A DNA stretch of 64,000 bases from Macquaria australasica. Taxonomy: Eukaryota > Chordata > Actinopteri > Centrarchiformes > Percichthyidae. Where the stretch lies: contig SEMN01000573.1 in assembly GCA_005408345.1 (NCBI GenBank), forward strand, positions 186,001 to 250,000. The letters run 5' to 3'. This document shows positions 11,201 through 22,763 of this stretch, piece after piece (position 1 is the stretch's first letter; each line of letters begins with the position of its first letter). Under the pieces are notes generated by a model. The model was not told the DNA's origin. It saw nothing but the letters and a program-made list of their open reading frames with translations, and searched no databases. The position numbers were made by a program, and so were the translations under genes.

Positions 11201-12804
11201 ACCAAGAAAGAGAAAATACAATTAGCAGGCTCGTTGGACAGGGCAGGAGGCACCCATTTATTTAAAATGCTGGGTGACAGCTAGTAGCTGCTGCCTCCCA
11301 ATTTCTGTTCTGTTCTCTGTGTGTGCGCCTGTGTTTCTGTGTATAACATATTTGGATCTGACCTTTCTTATTGGTGCAAGTCGAAACTGCCTTTGTGTAC
11401 TTTAGTGGATAACTGTCTTCATCCTCGGGCAGAAGTGGCCATGCTGCCTGGCTGCATTCAATCCCCACATTAGGCTCCATAATAAACAATTATCTAAGTG
11501 AGACGTGCATGGGGGAAAGCAACTTCTGGGAGAGATAAGTAGGGTTGTAGAGAACACTGATTGATTGAGTATCTTGTGACTGATTCCTCCGTGGATTTCA
11601 TATTATCCAATGACAGCAAGAAGAAAATCAGTTTATTTATGAAGGAATTTATGCCCCCTGAGGCAGTGAGGGAAAGAGAGAAAATGAGAACAAAAAAGAC
11701 ACACACAAAAAAAGACAAAAGACAGAAAATGAAGGATGGAGGTTACAAAAAGAGAGAGGAGGAATGAGAGAGATTGAGAGGGAGAGACAAAGTGCAAGAG
11801 TGCGAAATGTGTTTCCAGTACAACCATGGATGATGAAAGCCATGTATCGATTGGTTGGAGGGAACTGTAAAACAAGGTCCTGCCAAGCTGTGTGGCTATT
11901 GTAAGTGACAGCACGAGGAATGTTCGGCTGTTATTTTGTTTTCAGTGATTCTATTTCAGGGTTAGAGCCAGTAGCCACACCGCCCTACTTCATATAGGAA
12001 AAGCATCTCAATAGAGCGCTGCCGTAGACAGGTCCGAGAGGCAGGTGTGTGTGAGGTGTGTGGGTGTGGGCATCCACAGTAGACAGGCAATTGGACGATG
12101 TCTCTCAGGGAGTGTGATGCGGCCAAGAGTCTGCTGAGGAGGGAACTTGAAAGAAAAGGCAAATTTGTCAGAGTTGAAATGAAAAGGAGTGAGAGTTACT
12201 CACTCACACTCAAACCCCCCCTCCTCCTGGCCTCCAACCACCCACACACAAACACCTTGTCAACTCCAACACCCTTTCCACATCACAGGAAATAACTTAA
12301 AGGGAGCCAATAATCATAGGTGACACTGTATTTTTAAATGGTGTAATAATTTACACCAAAGGATGGATAGCAAAATGTAAAATTATTAATTTGTTTAACA
12401 TGTGATTTGAAAATGTGGTTTGGATTAAAGTAAGTGGCGAACACCTGCTGGCATTATCATATCACAATAAGCAGTTTGTGTAGCACCTTCGTCTAGGTGC
12501 TTACATAAAACCTGTTATTTGTACAAGCAGCTGAATATAGTTTGAAACTATTGGGCAAAAAAATCTTCATGGCAGTTGCTGTATGTATTTGAAAAACTCC
12601 CACAATCAGAGAATTGACACTGCAAAGGGCTATTTAAAGAAGAAAAGTACAAACGGGTAGATTTACAGAATACATTTTAGATTTTACATCTAAATTAAAC
12701 TTAATTTCATTGTGCTAATGTAAAAGTGTAACTGAGAAAACATGTCTATAACCCGTCCAAAGTCACTTTGCACATCTCTCTTCAAGATAGATGTTTTATT
12801 TTTA
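8259..12804. other. long unique stretch with conserved-element texture
   Basis: No exon or transposon was found in about 4.5 kb. The stretch includes a 9953-9970 inverted repeat (GGTCCATT, 2-bp spacer, AATGGACC) flanked by TAATTAAT homeodomain-type motifs, a pyrimidine-rich tract at about 10085-10220 and a purine-rich tract at about 11640-11810. The longer open frames (e.g. 11561-11914) lie in the purine/pyrimidine tracts and are low-complexity artefacts. Confidence 0.5.
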
Positions 12805-13288
12805 GCCACCCTAGCAGCGTGACTGAAATATCTCAGCAACTATTAAATGGATTGCCATGAAAAATAGTACAGACATTGTCCCCAGAGGATAAATCCTACT
12901 AACATTGATCCCCTGACTTTTCATCTCTTGCCATCAGCAGGTAAAACCTTTCACTTGTTCAGTGAAATATCTGAATTGGCACAACATTTTATACAGACAT
13001 TCATGGTCCCCAGACTTTGGTGATCCTCTGACTTTTCCTCTAGCACCACCAGAGGTTGACATTTGTGGTGGTGAGTGAAATTTCTCGACAACTGTGGATG
13101 AATTGTCATGATGTAATCGGTATTCATGTTCCCCTGAGGATGAATTGTAATAACTTTGGTGATCCCCTGACTTTTCATCGAGCGCCATCATTAACCTTAT
13201 GTTAAAATTATCCCAATACTTTGTTTTTTGAGCAAATACCTGCAAAACTAATGATGCCGCTGACATGGCTGTAGACTCTTTGTCTTGG
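12805..13288 (+). repeat. teleost dispersed repeat, three internal subunits
   Basis: The phrase GATCCCCTGACTTTTCATC or a near copy recurs at 12907, 13022 and 13161, each with a neighbouring 'GAAATatCTC' phrase and a 'GCACCACCAGAGG'-type phrase. From memory this is a very abundant percomorph repeat. The copy ends with CATGGCTGTAGACTCTT, which in the longer form I remember is separated from the 'CCTGCAAAACTAATGA' part by a GCTAGCATG-rich middle. That middle appears deleted here near 13250-13265. The minus-strand open frame 12934-13389 is a shadow of this repeat. Confidence 0.7.
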
Positions 13289-15312
13289 TCACAAATTAAC
13301 AGGATGTTCTCTGATCTCATTTTGGATTTCTTTTCTTTTTCTTTGAACTCATTGTTCAAATTTATATGTTGAAAAGTATTCATTCTCAATATAAACTTTG
13401 CCTAAACATACTGTATATCACTATATTCTCTCTATACCAAAAATGCAACTAGTTCTCACGCTAATGTATGTATTTGCTTGAATGAAAATCAAGACCAGTG
13501 TCTAATTATTAAAGGCTGAGTTTGAGTTTTCGATGAAAAATAAGCATCAGAAAATATTAATCAATTACGTTTAGGTCCATGTGTTAAAAGACCTGTTAAT
13601 TAATTTGATAGGAAATTAAAACCTTCCATCATGATGTTTGGTGGTGGGCCAACACTGTTGTTTATAGTTGGATTTGGGCTTTGCCTCTAATGAATCACTA
13701 CTGTCTGATTTAAGCAGCTTGAGTTACTATGTACTAATGTACTATTACTATTCTCTCTCCCAAATATTCAGAATGATTGACTCACAGAGATTGAAGTTAT
13801 ATTAACAGGCTGTTTTACGTGTCCCATGGTGCTCTTCTCACAGTGGGGCTCTTAATCCAGCCCTTTAGGTGTCTACTTATGTGCTTTTATGGATGATGGA
13901 GCCAACATTGAACCCACGCCTGTGGCACCAACAGCCTTTGCCTTGTTCCATTTGCACTTCTTGGGTACAGCAATACACAATTTTCACACAAAAGCCTTAT
14001 GTAATGACAGTGAGAGAGGTTTCTATTATTTATACAGGTGGAATGGTTATTTAAAAGCACCCAACCCCCTCCACTTTTTGGTATCCTCAGTTGTTAACGC
14101 TCGTGTTTTTACCATCCCATCCTCTATTTCTTTGCTGGTTGATTTTTGTGAGGCATTTTTACAGATGAGGGGATGTACGTGTTGTACTGTATGCATGTGC
14201 ATTTCCATGACAATGCTCAGAATAAAACAGAGCTCTTTGCATTTCATATAGGTCAGGTCCCTCTCTCGCCATGCAGCCGTCCTTTAAATGAATATTTGCA
14301 CAGTATTGATTAGCATTAAACCCACAGCAGTGTCTTTCATTTGCATGTGGCAGCCATCACTGGGGGAAAGAAATAAATGATAAGAGCCATGAAAAGAGGG
14401 GGAGAGATGGAAAAATCTGGGGGATGTAAGAAAAGAGATGGAATGTAGGTTGCGTGGGTGGTGGCAAAGATATCAAAAAAAAATCTTTTCTCTCAACAGG
14501 GCTTCCCTTAATAATCCACCCATTATCTTGTGTTTCTCTGCTCACCATTGGGCCTCAGACTGCCATGCTATGCAATCTGGCCCTCATCAGTGCAGACAGC
14601 CAGACAGAGAGAAGAAGCAGTGAGGCTGGCAGAAGTGTAAGGGGTTGCAGTGAATGGTTGGCCGGGCACCTCACTGTAGGATACCAGAGAGATAATAATG
14701 TGTGGAGGCAAGCAGGAGCCATGTATGTCTTGCGAAAGAATAATTGCTACCCTTTCAAGAGCCATTTCTTAATTGGCCTGGCTGTTGTTGAGGGGAACTT
14801 GGAGAGGAGACGAGTGAGAGACAGGCTGAGAGAAGACGGAGAAAGAGGGAGAAGAGGAGACAAAGAGAGCACCCTCTTTGAATGTTATCAGCCCATTAAA
14901 TGGGCTCATCAGTTGTTATTACTCCCATAATTATGCTTCAGAAGGGCCAAACTGCACCTACCAGTAGGTCAATAGGTGCATATCATCTATTTTTCATCCT
15001 TGATAAACAGGAGAGTAACCCAGATCCATTTCCGTCACTTGATTCAAGGCCAGCTACAGACATCGGCAGAAGCTATTTTTGTTTTCTCACTCTACTGCAC
15101 GTCTCGTGAAGACTGAAGAGTGCTACTGACAGTTATTGCAAAACTTTAAACATCATTTAGTTACGGAAAATTGCTGAAGTTACAACAATTTCTATTTGAT
15201 GTATTTCTTTATTTTTTTTCAGCGTTAGTTGCATGTTTAGAGCTGATTTAGAGTTCTTGAACGTAATTTAAGCTAAATGGCTTGTTGAGCATGAAATGTG
15301 CGTATTGACTTG
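13289..15312. other. unique sequence with candidate conserved non-coding elements
   Basis: Two segments look like regulatory conserved elements. One is about 14160-14360, with a perfect ATTTGCAT octamer (POU site) at 14339-14346 and several TTTGCAT/ATTAG motifs. The other is 14881-14940, where AGCCCATT A AATGGGCT (14890-14906) is followed by CATAATTATGC. No exon was supported. The frame at 13889-14251 was examined and not recognised. Confidence 0.4.
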
Positions 15313-16199
15313 CCTAAATCCAGGGTTGCAAAGTTTGTCTACTTGTATTTGAGAATTTCAGACATCAGTAATCATACTTTTACTTAAGTACTTTTTATCA
15401 CAAGTATTGTACTTCGCTACATTTAAAGTCGCGTCCGTTACAGATTAAAATCAATAGTCACGATAAACTGTAAGAATGGAGCAGAAGAAAGGAGCCAAAT
15501 CATCAGCTGCAGCAGAGAAGAAGCTGCTGGTGTTTCTGCGGCCGCCGGAGGGCCGAGAGGGTGGAGGGTGGCAGCCGGGCCTGGGCTTGCAGTTAGTGAA
15601 CAGTACATAAATGTACAACAGTACAATAAAATTAAGGATCACTGCATTATGGGTTATGGTTAGCATTATAGTACCATGGCGTAGTTACAAACGGTTGCAT
15701 CTACCTTAATTAATCACTGATTCAATGCAACACCCGGCAAGCACGCTAAGTGACCCAAATCAAACACACCCATGATGTTGTACAGGTGACGTACAGGGGC
15801 ATGCTGGCTAAATGCTAAATATGCTAAAATGCTCATGGTGGATGCTCCATTGATGAATCCTACATTTACCTTCAGTGAGGTGTGTGTGAGGAATTTCTGC
15901 TGTTTTTTGACAATAATCCCTGTCACAGTTGTGACTGCAGAGCGCTCATTCAGCTGAAAATGTTTGAAAACGGTTTGAGGAACAGTTTGGGACTAGAGAG
16001 GCTGAGTGGACTGGTTATATGAATGAGCAGAGAAGTTGAACCTTGAACAGACAGTGGAGGACTTTGTGGAGGCTCAAGACTCACAGAATGTCGTTCAGAT
16101 AGGTGAGTACAACAACAAACTCACTCTGATGATGTAACTCTCTCTCCAGATGACAATGTCAACAACCACTGTGTTGCTTAGCAACAAAGGTTGTGTGTG

Positions 16200-16238
<39 letters not shown>

Positions 16239-16781
16239 AATACACGGTTTGTAAAAACTGTGCAGTCTCTCCTTTGCTTTAATGTGTGTGTGGCTGCAGC
16301 TGCTGTGAAGTTTGTATTGTTTATGCACCTCTGTGTCTTCTGCCTTGATGATGTTTTATTCTACTGCTCATTCTATAGGAAAGTGGCAGGGTAATTAATT
16401 TATGAGCCGTAATATCGCTTGTTGCACCCGCCATGGTGTGTCCACAGAGTTTTTATGTATTGTTTGTAATTTGTTTAATTGTCTGACTTTTGTCCTCTTT
16501 TCTGGTTAATTCTAGTTAGGCTACACTGAGGAAGGCGGTTGTATATTTATAATTGATAATCAGTTGTACACACAGGCTGCAAAGTGTCATCTTTGGAATT
16601 AATCGTTGGTTTGGAAGAGCTTGGTGGCATGATCTTGTTCTACTAGTGTATAAGTTGACAAAATCAAATTTTTTTATAGGGGGTGTTATTTAATTTAACA
16701 TATATCATCACGTAATTACCCCCCCCCTCTACTTTTACTTGAATCTAATGTTCTAGTACTTTTTCCATCCCTGCCTAAATC
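15313..16781. mobile_element. 1.45-kb hAT-like element with 8-bp TSD
   Basis: CCTAAATC is found at 15313-15320 and again at 16774-16781, directly flanking a body of 1453 bp that begins CAGGGTTGCAAAG and ends CTTTTTCCATCCCTG. The ends form a short imperfect inverted repeat (CAGGG, then TG, then AAA). Both subterminal regions carry the 'TACTTTTACTT' / 'AAGTAC' type phrases typical of a large fish hAT-like family (memory). The interior has a GC-rich patch (about 15535-15590), a (GT)n microsatellite and no transposase frame, so the copy is non-autonomous or heavily deleted. Confidence 0.82.
16203..16237. repeat. (GT)n microsatellite inside the hAT-like element
   Basis: An uninterrupted GT tract of 35 bp. 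It lies within 15321-16773 and so arose in or was carried by the transposon. Confidence 0.97.
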
Positions 16782-17011
16782 ATTACCTCTCATATTTAGC
16801 TAGATAACACTGAAAACAGCTGGAAAAAAGTAGCTTTGTTATCTCGTTTTTTTCTTTCATATTTACCTCAACCGCAATCGGTTTGTTCGATAGCATAACT
16901 ACAGGTTTGATGAGGAGTCTACAGTTTGTTTTGGTAGCTGACGTAACAATTATTTTACTCCTTCATTTTATACTCTCTTAAGGCCCTGCAAGGAAAACTA
17001 TCTAGTTTGAT

Positions 17012-17125
17012 GTGTCTCTGTAAAGCTATCTGTCTGTCAGAAGCTCTGTAAAGTTGCCTGTCTGTCTGCCTGTCAATCTGCCAGTTAATATGTAAAGTTG
17101 TCTGTCTGTCTGTCTGTCTGTCTAC
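17012..17125. repeat. TCTG tetranucleotide repeat with longer-range periodicity
   Basis: A pure TCTG run at 17101-17122 is preceded by degenerate TCTG runs. Each run is introduced by a 'TGTAAAG' phrase (three times), so a longer composite unit is also present. The open frames across it are repeats of four residues and not genes. Confidence 0.92.
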
Positions 17126-17177
17126 TTTTCTCTGCTTTTTTGTCTTTGCTTTTCTGTCGTGCCTAAACAAAGGCACA

Positions 17178-17946
17178 TTGTGTGCTAGAAAAAACCAACA
17201 AGATAAAAGTTCTATACGGAAGACCCTTTGTGATGGTGTTAAATTTTCATTTATAAGAAACAGCTCTTCACATCCCAGCTTAAGTCAGATGGAGTCACCT
17301 GTCCCCTCCACATCAGCCAAACCTTTGTTTGAAAATATAGATGAAGTACCCAGCAGCAGTTCTAATGCAGAGACCACATACAACAAGGCAAAGAGAAAAG
17401 CTCAGTGTGTGGGATTCGCTGAAGGATGACATGCTGCGGGTTTCATTTGAATCCCCAGCACCATCCACAAATGTTTGCATTGTTTGCAAAGAACATGCTG
17501 AATATAGGTGCCTTGATTGCAGCAGCACCAGTGTGTTTTGTGAAACGTTTAGAAATTATTTGCACCTACTGTACCTGGGAAATGGAATGTAAGAACTTGA
17601 TTGATTTTTATTAATATATTTAATTAATACTTGTTGGTTACACTGGTTAATTTAGATTTAAAATGGCTTTTAAATGGCACACAGGTAATTTGTCTCTTAA
17701 ATGTTGATGTTAATATAATGATTGTAAAAACAAATTAGTAACCTTTTCTCTTTGCCCCTTTTTTGGTGGGCCAGCTGTCAAGAAGGCTGCATACACAAGT
17801 ATGGGCTCTGTCCTGCAACACCAGAAAAGCTCTTCTGGAGCTTTTTCACAATTTATCTCTGTTTCCACCACACACTGACAAAAACTATACTTCGGCAATA
17901 CTTTCTCACATTCCTGTTTGTCAGCTGAAGTCAGTGTTTGGTTATT
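17178..17946 (+). pseudogene. KDZ/Zisupton-like transposase fragment with CxC cysteine cluster, frameshifted
   Basis: Two overlapping plus-strand frames (17178-17429, then 17341-17592) together read like one protein broken by a frameshift near 17395-17405. The first part is Ser/Pro-rich and ends in a Lys/Arg-rich stretch. The second has SVWDSL, then a cysteine cluster with C-x2-C, YRCLDC and VFC spacing. YRCLDC followed by C-x2-C and His is the hallmark of the CxC2-type cluster at the N-terminus of KDZ transposases (known family feature). Here the last expected Cys is Phe, and a further frame change seems to follow at about 17565. The frame meets a stop at 17590-17592, and GTAAG overlapping it could be a donor. 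A pyrimidine-rich stretch ending CCAG precedes a further open segment, 17774-17946. No catalytic core is seen. A B-box-like host gene is the less likely alternative. Confidence 0.5.
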
Positions 17947-18600
17947 GACGCGGGGTTGTGATACAGTCGTTTTTCAGAAGCTGTTGAAATGTTTCTGGTA
18001 GAGCTACAGTACCCTTATATTGTGGTGAGCTAAAAGCAGTGCGTCACAAAAAAATAATGCTCCAGCTCCTTGAGAACAAAGCAGAGTCCCAACACTTATT
18101 ACCCCTTCTTGGAATAAGGATTTCAAGGCCACCCTTTGTGCCACTGTAATAATTGTTCTCTCTTGTTGAGTAATGACAAAGACAAAGCCAATCAGTTCTG
18201 AAATACACATTATTGAAAGGAACTGCATATTTACATACCATTCCTTCATGCCATTAAAATGTTCATGTAATGTATGTTAATGTAAATAAACATGTAAATC
18301 TGTTTTCTGTAATGTAATGGCAATTTTAGTGGAATTCACAGATTTTAATACTGTTACCTGCTGTGGCATGCGCTTCCTTCCAGTCTGAAGTGAACTGGAC
18401 TGAGTCTACTGAATATGTATTCACCTTTCCAACACAGCCTATAGTGGATCTGAATTAACTGAGCCGATTAGGATAGCACATCTATAGTGCCGATAACAAC
18501 TGATAATGCCCATCTGATGGAGTAATAACATTCAAAGCGGGTGCAGAGAGAGGAGAGAAGAAGTCTCCGCAACACAGCTCAGCGTGCATGTGCGCACGCG
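17947..18600. other. unique non-coding sequence
   Basis: Nothing was recognised. The minus-strand frames at 18004-18249 have no visible homology or splice context. Confidence 0.5.
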
Positions 18601-18767
18601 TGTGTGTGTGTGTGTGTGTGTCATGGGGATGGGTGTAGGTATTGTTGAGCCTTCTCTACCTTGTCTGCAGCTCTGTTGCCCTGGGAGCAGTAGTCATGGA
18701 GCTGCTCCTCAAACAGGAGATATTTCATACACACTCACACACACACTCACACACACACACACACACT
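18601..18767. repeat. pair of opposite microsatellites, (TG)n at 18601-18621 and (CA)n at 18728-18767
   Basis: The TG tract is followed about 105 bp later by an interrupted CA tract, so the two arms can pair. The open frame across them is low-complexity. Confidence 0.93.
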
Positions 18768-19370
18768 ATTATGCACACAGGCAGATACACCCAGCCAACT
18801 CACAGACACAGACAAACAATCATAAATGCACATGGTTCAGGCTGCAAGTAGGACTGTTTTTGACAGAGCTCACAAACACACATTTATTTTCAGGGGGTTG
18901 ATTGGATTGATAATCAATACTATTGACTGAACAATTACTCAGCAAGTGTGGATATTTCTGGCTATCAAAATTAATTCCCTTTCTAGTTATTATGTCTGTT
19001 TTTGAAAAATATTCCCTCGCTTATTTTATTTTTAAGATCCCCCCATTTGAATTTTTTATTGCACAACAATGGCAGACAGTGCTAAGAGCAAATAGCCACC
19101 GTTGCAAAACATTTTAGATGACTTCTTCTCTGTTGGGTCTCTGCTTCATTCAGCTAGCTTGGCAAAAAGCCACCTTGCCACGCATCATGCATTTACGAAT
19201 CTGTGGAGTTGGGACCAGCGTTAAAATAGTCTCAAAATCCCGAAAGCGAAAGTAATCTGATCCGTGAGTAGCAGGAGACATTTGTATGCGCAGGAAGCTT
19301 TTTGAAGTGAAAAGGATCAGATCTGAGAAGCTGAAGTTAAAAGTCTGTAAGTAAAATATTTTCAAATCAT
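18768..19370. other. unique non-coding sequence
   Basis: No gene or repeat was recognised between the CA tract and the minisatellite. Confidence 0.5.
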
Positions 19371-19580
19371 TTTTCTTTTCAGTTACAAATCTTGTTTTTC
19401 AGTTACAAATCATGTAATACACATTTACAAATCTTGTTTTTCAGTTACAAATCTTGTTTTTCAGTTACACTTTTTTTTTTCAGTTACAAATCTTGTTTTT
19501 CAGTTACAAATCTTTTTTTTTTTTTCAGTTACAAATCTTGTTTTTCAGTTACAAATCATGGAATAGACATTTACAAATAA
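19371..19580 (+). repeat. minisatellite of TTTTTCAGTTACAAATCTTG units
   Basis: About ten copies of a unit near 20-21 bp occur. Most read CAGTTACAAATCTTG followed by a T-run of 5 to 13. Two copies carry an inserted variant (CATG[T/G]AATA[C/G]ACATTTACAAAT). Length varies mainly in the T-run. Every unit presents a polypyrimidine tract followed by CAG, which looks like a 3' splice site on the plus strand. The encoded repeat of FFSYKSCFSV residues is a by-product. Confidence 0.93.
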
Positions 19581-22500
19581 TATTGAGACTATTTTCACTC
19601 CATACATAGGAGCATCATAAATAGACAAAATCCTTTTCACCTTTTGCCTTGCAGCCAACTTCATGAATCATAAACAGAACGCAGGATTTAAAAATTGGAC
19701 CACAGAGAATGCAAAACCTGTTATGCAAGATGTAACCAACCAAGAGTCATCTTTTTAGGACTCAAGTCATTCATGCACATTCACTGTAGTAGCTGTTGGT
19801 GTTCTCTGCCTTAGCTTGACATTAGGTCAGTCTCCTTTAGTGTTAAGCCCCTGTGTTATAGGTTGAAGGAGGAAGGACAGCAGGGGAGAGGGAGAAGTTG
19901 GAATCTACAGTATTTGTATGGCCGCACCTGAAGGGAAGTGATGACCTGGCTGTTTGTAGAGTGTGTATGTGGTGTGTGTCTGTGTGAGAGAGAGAGATAA
20001 AAAGATAGCGAAAGAGCATCCGTGGCAGGCATATTTATGCGTGCAGTACTATAACCTGCACTGTGCATGTGTAGGTTGTTTTACTAACAGTGTTGTGGGG
20101 AGGGAGTGAAGGAGAAAGAGAGAGGTTTTGATTGAGTGCCCACTGAGGTCCCATCAGATGTGGCTTAAAGGAATAAAGGATTCATTTGAAGGAGGGTGAG
20201 AAAGATTACATACAGTCCTCACATCTATCCAAATCCCTTCCAAATCCCTCTACATCACACTTATCAAGCCATGTGCAGTGCGGTATACGAACTCTCATTG
20301 GTCTTATCACAAGGCTACCATGTATCATAGTTGTCTAGTGGAGGTGTAACTTATTCCACAACGCACTTTGGATCATGCACACAAGTCTGAGTGGGTTACT
20401 GGGCTACACCCATTCTGTGCACCTCTTTCTGAAAATGCCAGACTTTAATCACAGAGGTACTTTAAACAAATGCCAGGATTGGTCATCCAGACATTCAAGC
20501 ACTTCATTATGAGGCAGGATTATGTTTAAAAGTGAAATTCTTACAAACCAGTGGTGTCACCATGAAGGTTGATCTATTTTTGAATTCTTACAGCGTTTGC
20601 AAGGAACACTTGTTGGACAGTACACATGTATTGGTAAGCACTGTAAAAACCCTGAGGCACAGCCTTAAACATTGTTTTCTGTCTTTAAGGCACTTCAGTT
20701 GGGCCAACAGAGCCCAGTCTAAGTGTCTCATATCAATACATATCAGTTCTGCACATCATGTGGACCACTGAGGCTCCTGCAGAGTGCAGCAAACAGTTGA
20801 GCATAGCTAGCATGCAGTACTCACGTTACAAAATTCAGATGTTGACATTTTGCAGTCTTCACACTGTAAAAAAAAAAAGGTATAAACACGTGTCTTAAAA
20901 TTGGTACAGTGACGATATACAGATCGTTTGAGGGAAATGTGTGTAAACAGCTGCTGTGATTTTTCAGTTGAACCCCACTTCTCTGTGTGTTACTTAATAG
21001 CTTTTTTTCATTGTAAAAAATAATGTAGCCAATTGGAGTTGTCAGTTCCATGGAAGTCAAGCTACTTGGCTTTGTTTCTTGCCATGCACTTTTGAGCACT
21101 TTTCATCAGCTCACCCACACTCCCCGGTCCCATTAATGCCATTTATTCCACGTTACACACTGATAATATGGCCCCCCCAAAAAATGTAATACTAATGTTA
21201 CATCTACAATGAGATTTCTAAAGTTCCTAATGAGGTAAAGTTTAATGTGGGAGCACTTTGTAATGGGGAAAGCTGACAAATCTGCCAGAAACATCTACCT
21301 GTGTTTTTATAAAGACTTCTCAAAACCCACTTGCTGTGACCCAAAGGTAGAGTCCAAAAGATTGATTGACCGCTGGCTATACAGATGGCAGTGAGAGCTG
21401 GGAGGTGTTGAAACCACATCAATAAGCTGAAGAGTGGGCCTTGCTGCACTATATCTCATGTACATTCTGGAACCAGTGAAAGGATTTTATGTGCTATGCA
21501 AGATAATACTTTGCCTAAAATCCAGTTGAAGACACATTTAAAAAGCTTGAAGAAGAGCTCTATAGCAGCTTCATGGCCAATTCAAAAGACATATGCTGCA
21601 GATTATGTGCAGTACAAAGCAAATCTAATATTTTACAGTGATATATCTACAGCACTGTTATCATACTTTTGACAATGTTGAAATACTGTTGAAATAGTAA
21701 CTGTCTATCAAGCTGTCTATCATTATCAGAATTAAAGTGCTTTAAGGAGTTAATTGTTTCATTTATCAAGCAACACTGGCAACCATTTTGATGCTTGCAG
21801 CTTATTAAATGGGAGAAGCAAATGTAAGAACTGATTTTCTCAGTTTTGTTTCATTGTAAATTAAATAACTTGGCTGTTTGTCACACAAAACAAGCTATTT
21901 GAATATGTTACTTTGTCCTCTGTGAACTTTGTGATGGCCATAATCAATAGATTGATAGGTCTTAAGTAACTAGTTACAGAGTTTGTGTTACAGTATGCAG
22001 CTGCAGTGGACATAATGAAGTATCTGGGTGAAATCAGACACACTGTTCATGCCATGCTCCTGCTGCCGGGGTTACAGTATATCACAATCATTATGTGATA
22101 GCTGTTGTAGACAGATTTATGGTTGACTTTTTATGACACTAATATAAAGCCACTTAAAACTTTTAACTGATTATTAGTCGAGTTCAAACACAGTGACAGA
22201 TTGAAGGATTTTGAAAGGCTGTTAAACATGCTGTTGCCATGGCAAGCGAATAACATAATAGAATGAGCTGCACTTATACAATGGCTTTTTTAACCTGCAT
22301 GTATGAGTATTGTTGCCTCTTCAGATCAATGTCTCCTGCGTCTCAAGGTTGTTATATCGTTGCAGATTTGTGCTGCCCATCCTATTCCTTTTCAACAGTC
22401 TCTGCAGCTGTGCAGTATTTATGTATTATTCACCCAGTCCTTTGAATAAGTCCATGTACTGTTCGTCCTCCAAGGCTAATCTACTCCTTCTTCTCTATCA

Positions 22501-22719
22501 AGCATCGTTTGGCACCACATTTTGCAATTCACATGACAAAATTGTGTTAAGAGGGATTTAGTACAGGAATGATAAACTACTGACCAATGATGAAAATCAG
22601 TCATTGCTATAATCCTTCTAATTCTACGCTTTGCAAGAGGTGTGCGCAGAGGTTGTGTTTTGACAACCATGGAGGCAGACAGGCAATCTGTGAGAAAAGG
22701 AGCGAGAAGAAAAACTCAC
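19581..22719. other. unique non-coding sequence
   Basis: About 3.1 kb without a supported exon or transposon. Only short A- and C-runs (about 20869-20879 and 21173-21179) and scattered short frames are present. Confidence 0.5.
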
Positions 22720-22763
22720 CTCACCATGTAACCCAATAGAGCTTGGTGAAGAATGTGTCTCTG
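22720..22763 (-). other. possible minus-strand microexon (39 or 44 bp)
   Basis: On the minus strand a strong acceptor (TTCTTTTTTTTATTTCAG, AG at 22765-22764) is followed after 39 bp by ATG|GTGAGG and after 44 bp by GAG|GTGAGT, both good donors. Two of the three frames stay open to the longer end. No protein family is recognisable from so short a peptide. Sites of this quality occur by chance in AT-rich DNA, so this is only a candidate. Confidence 0.22.

Noticed and set aside
12934..13389. 151-codon minus frame
   Set aside because: Lies almost wholly inside the dispersed repeat at 12805-13288.
13889..14251. 120-codon plus frame
   Set aside because: No recognisable domain; overlaps a segment that looks like a regulatory conserved element.
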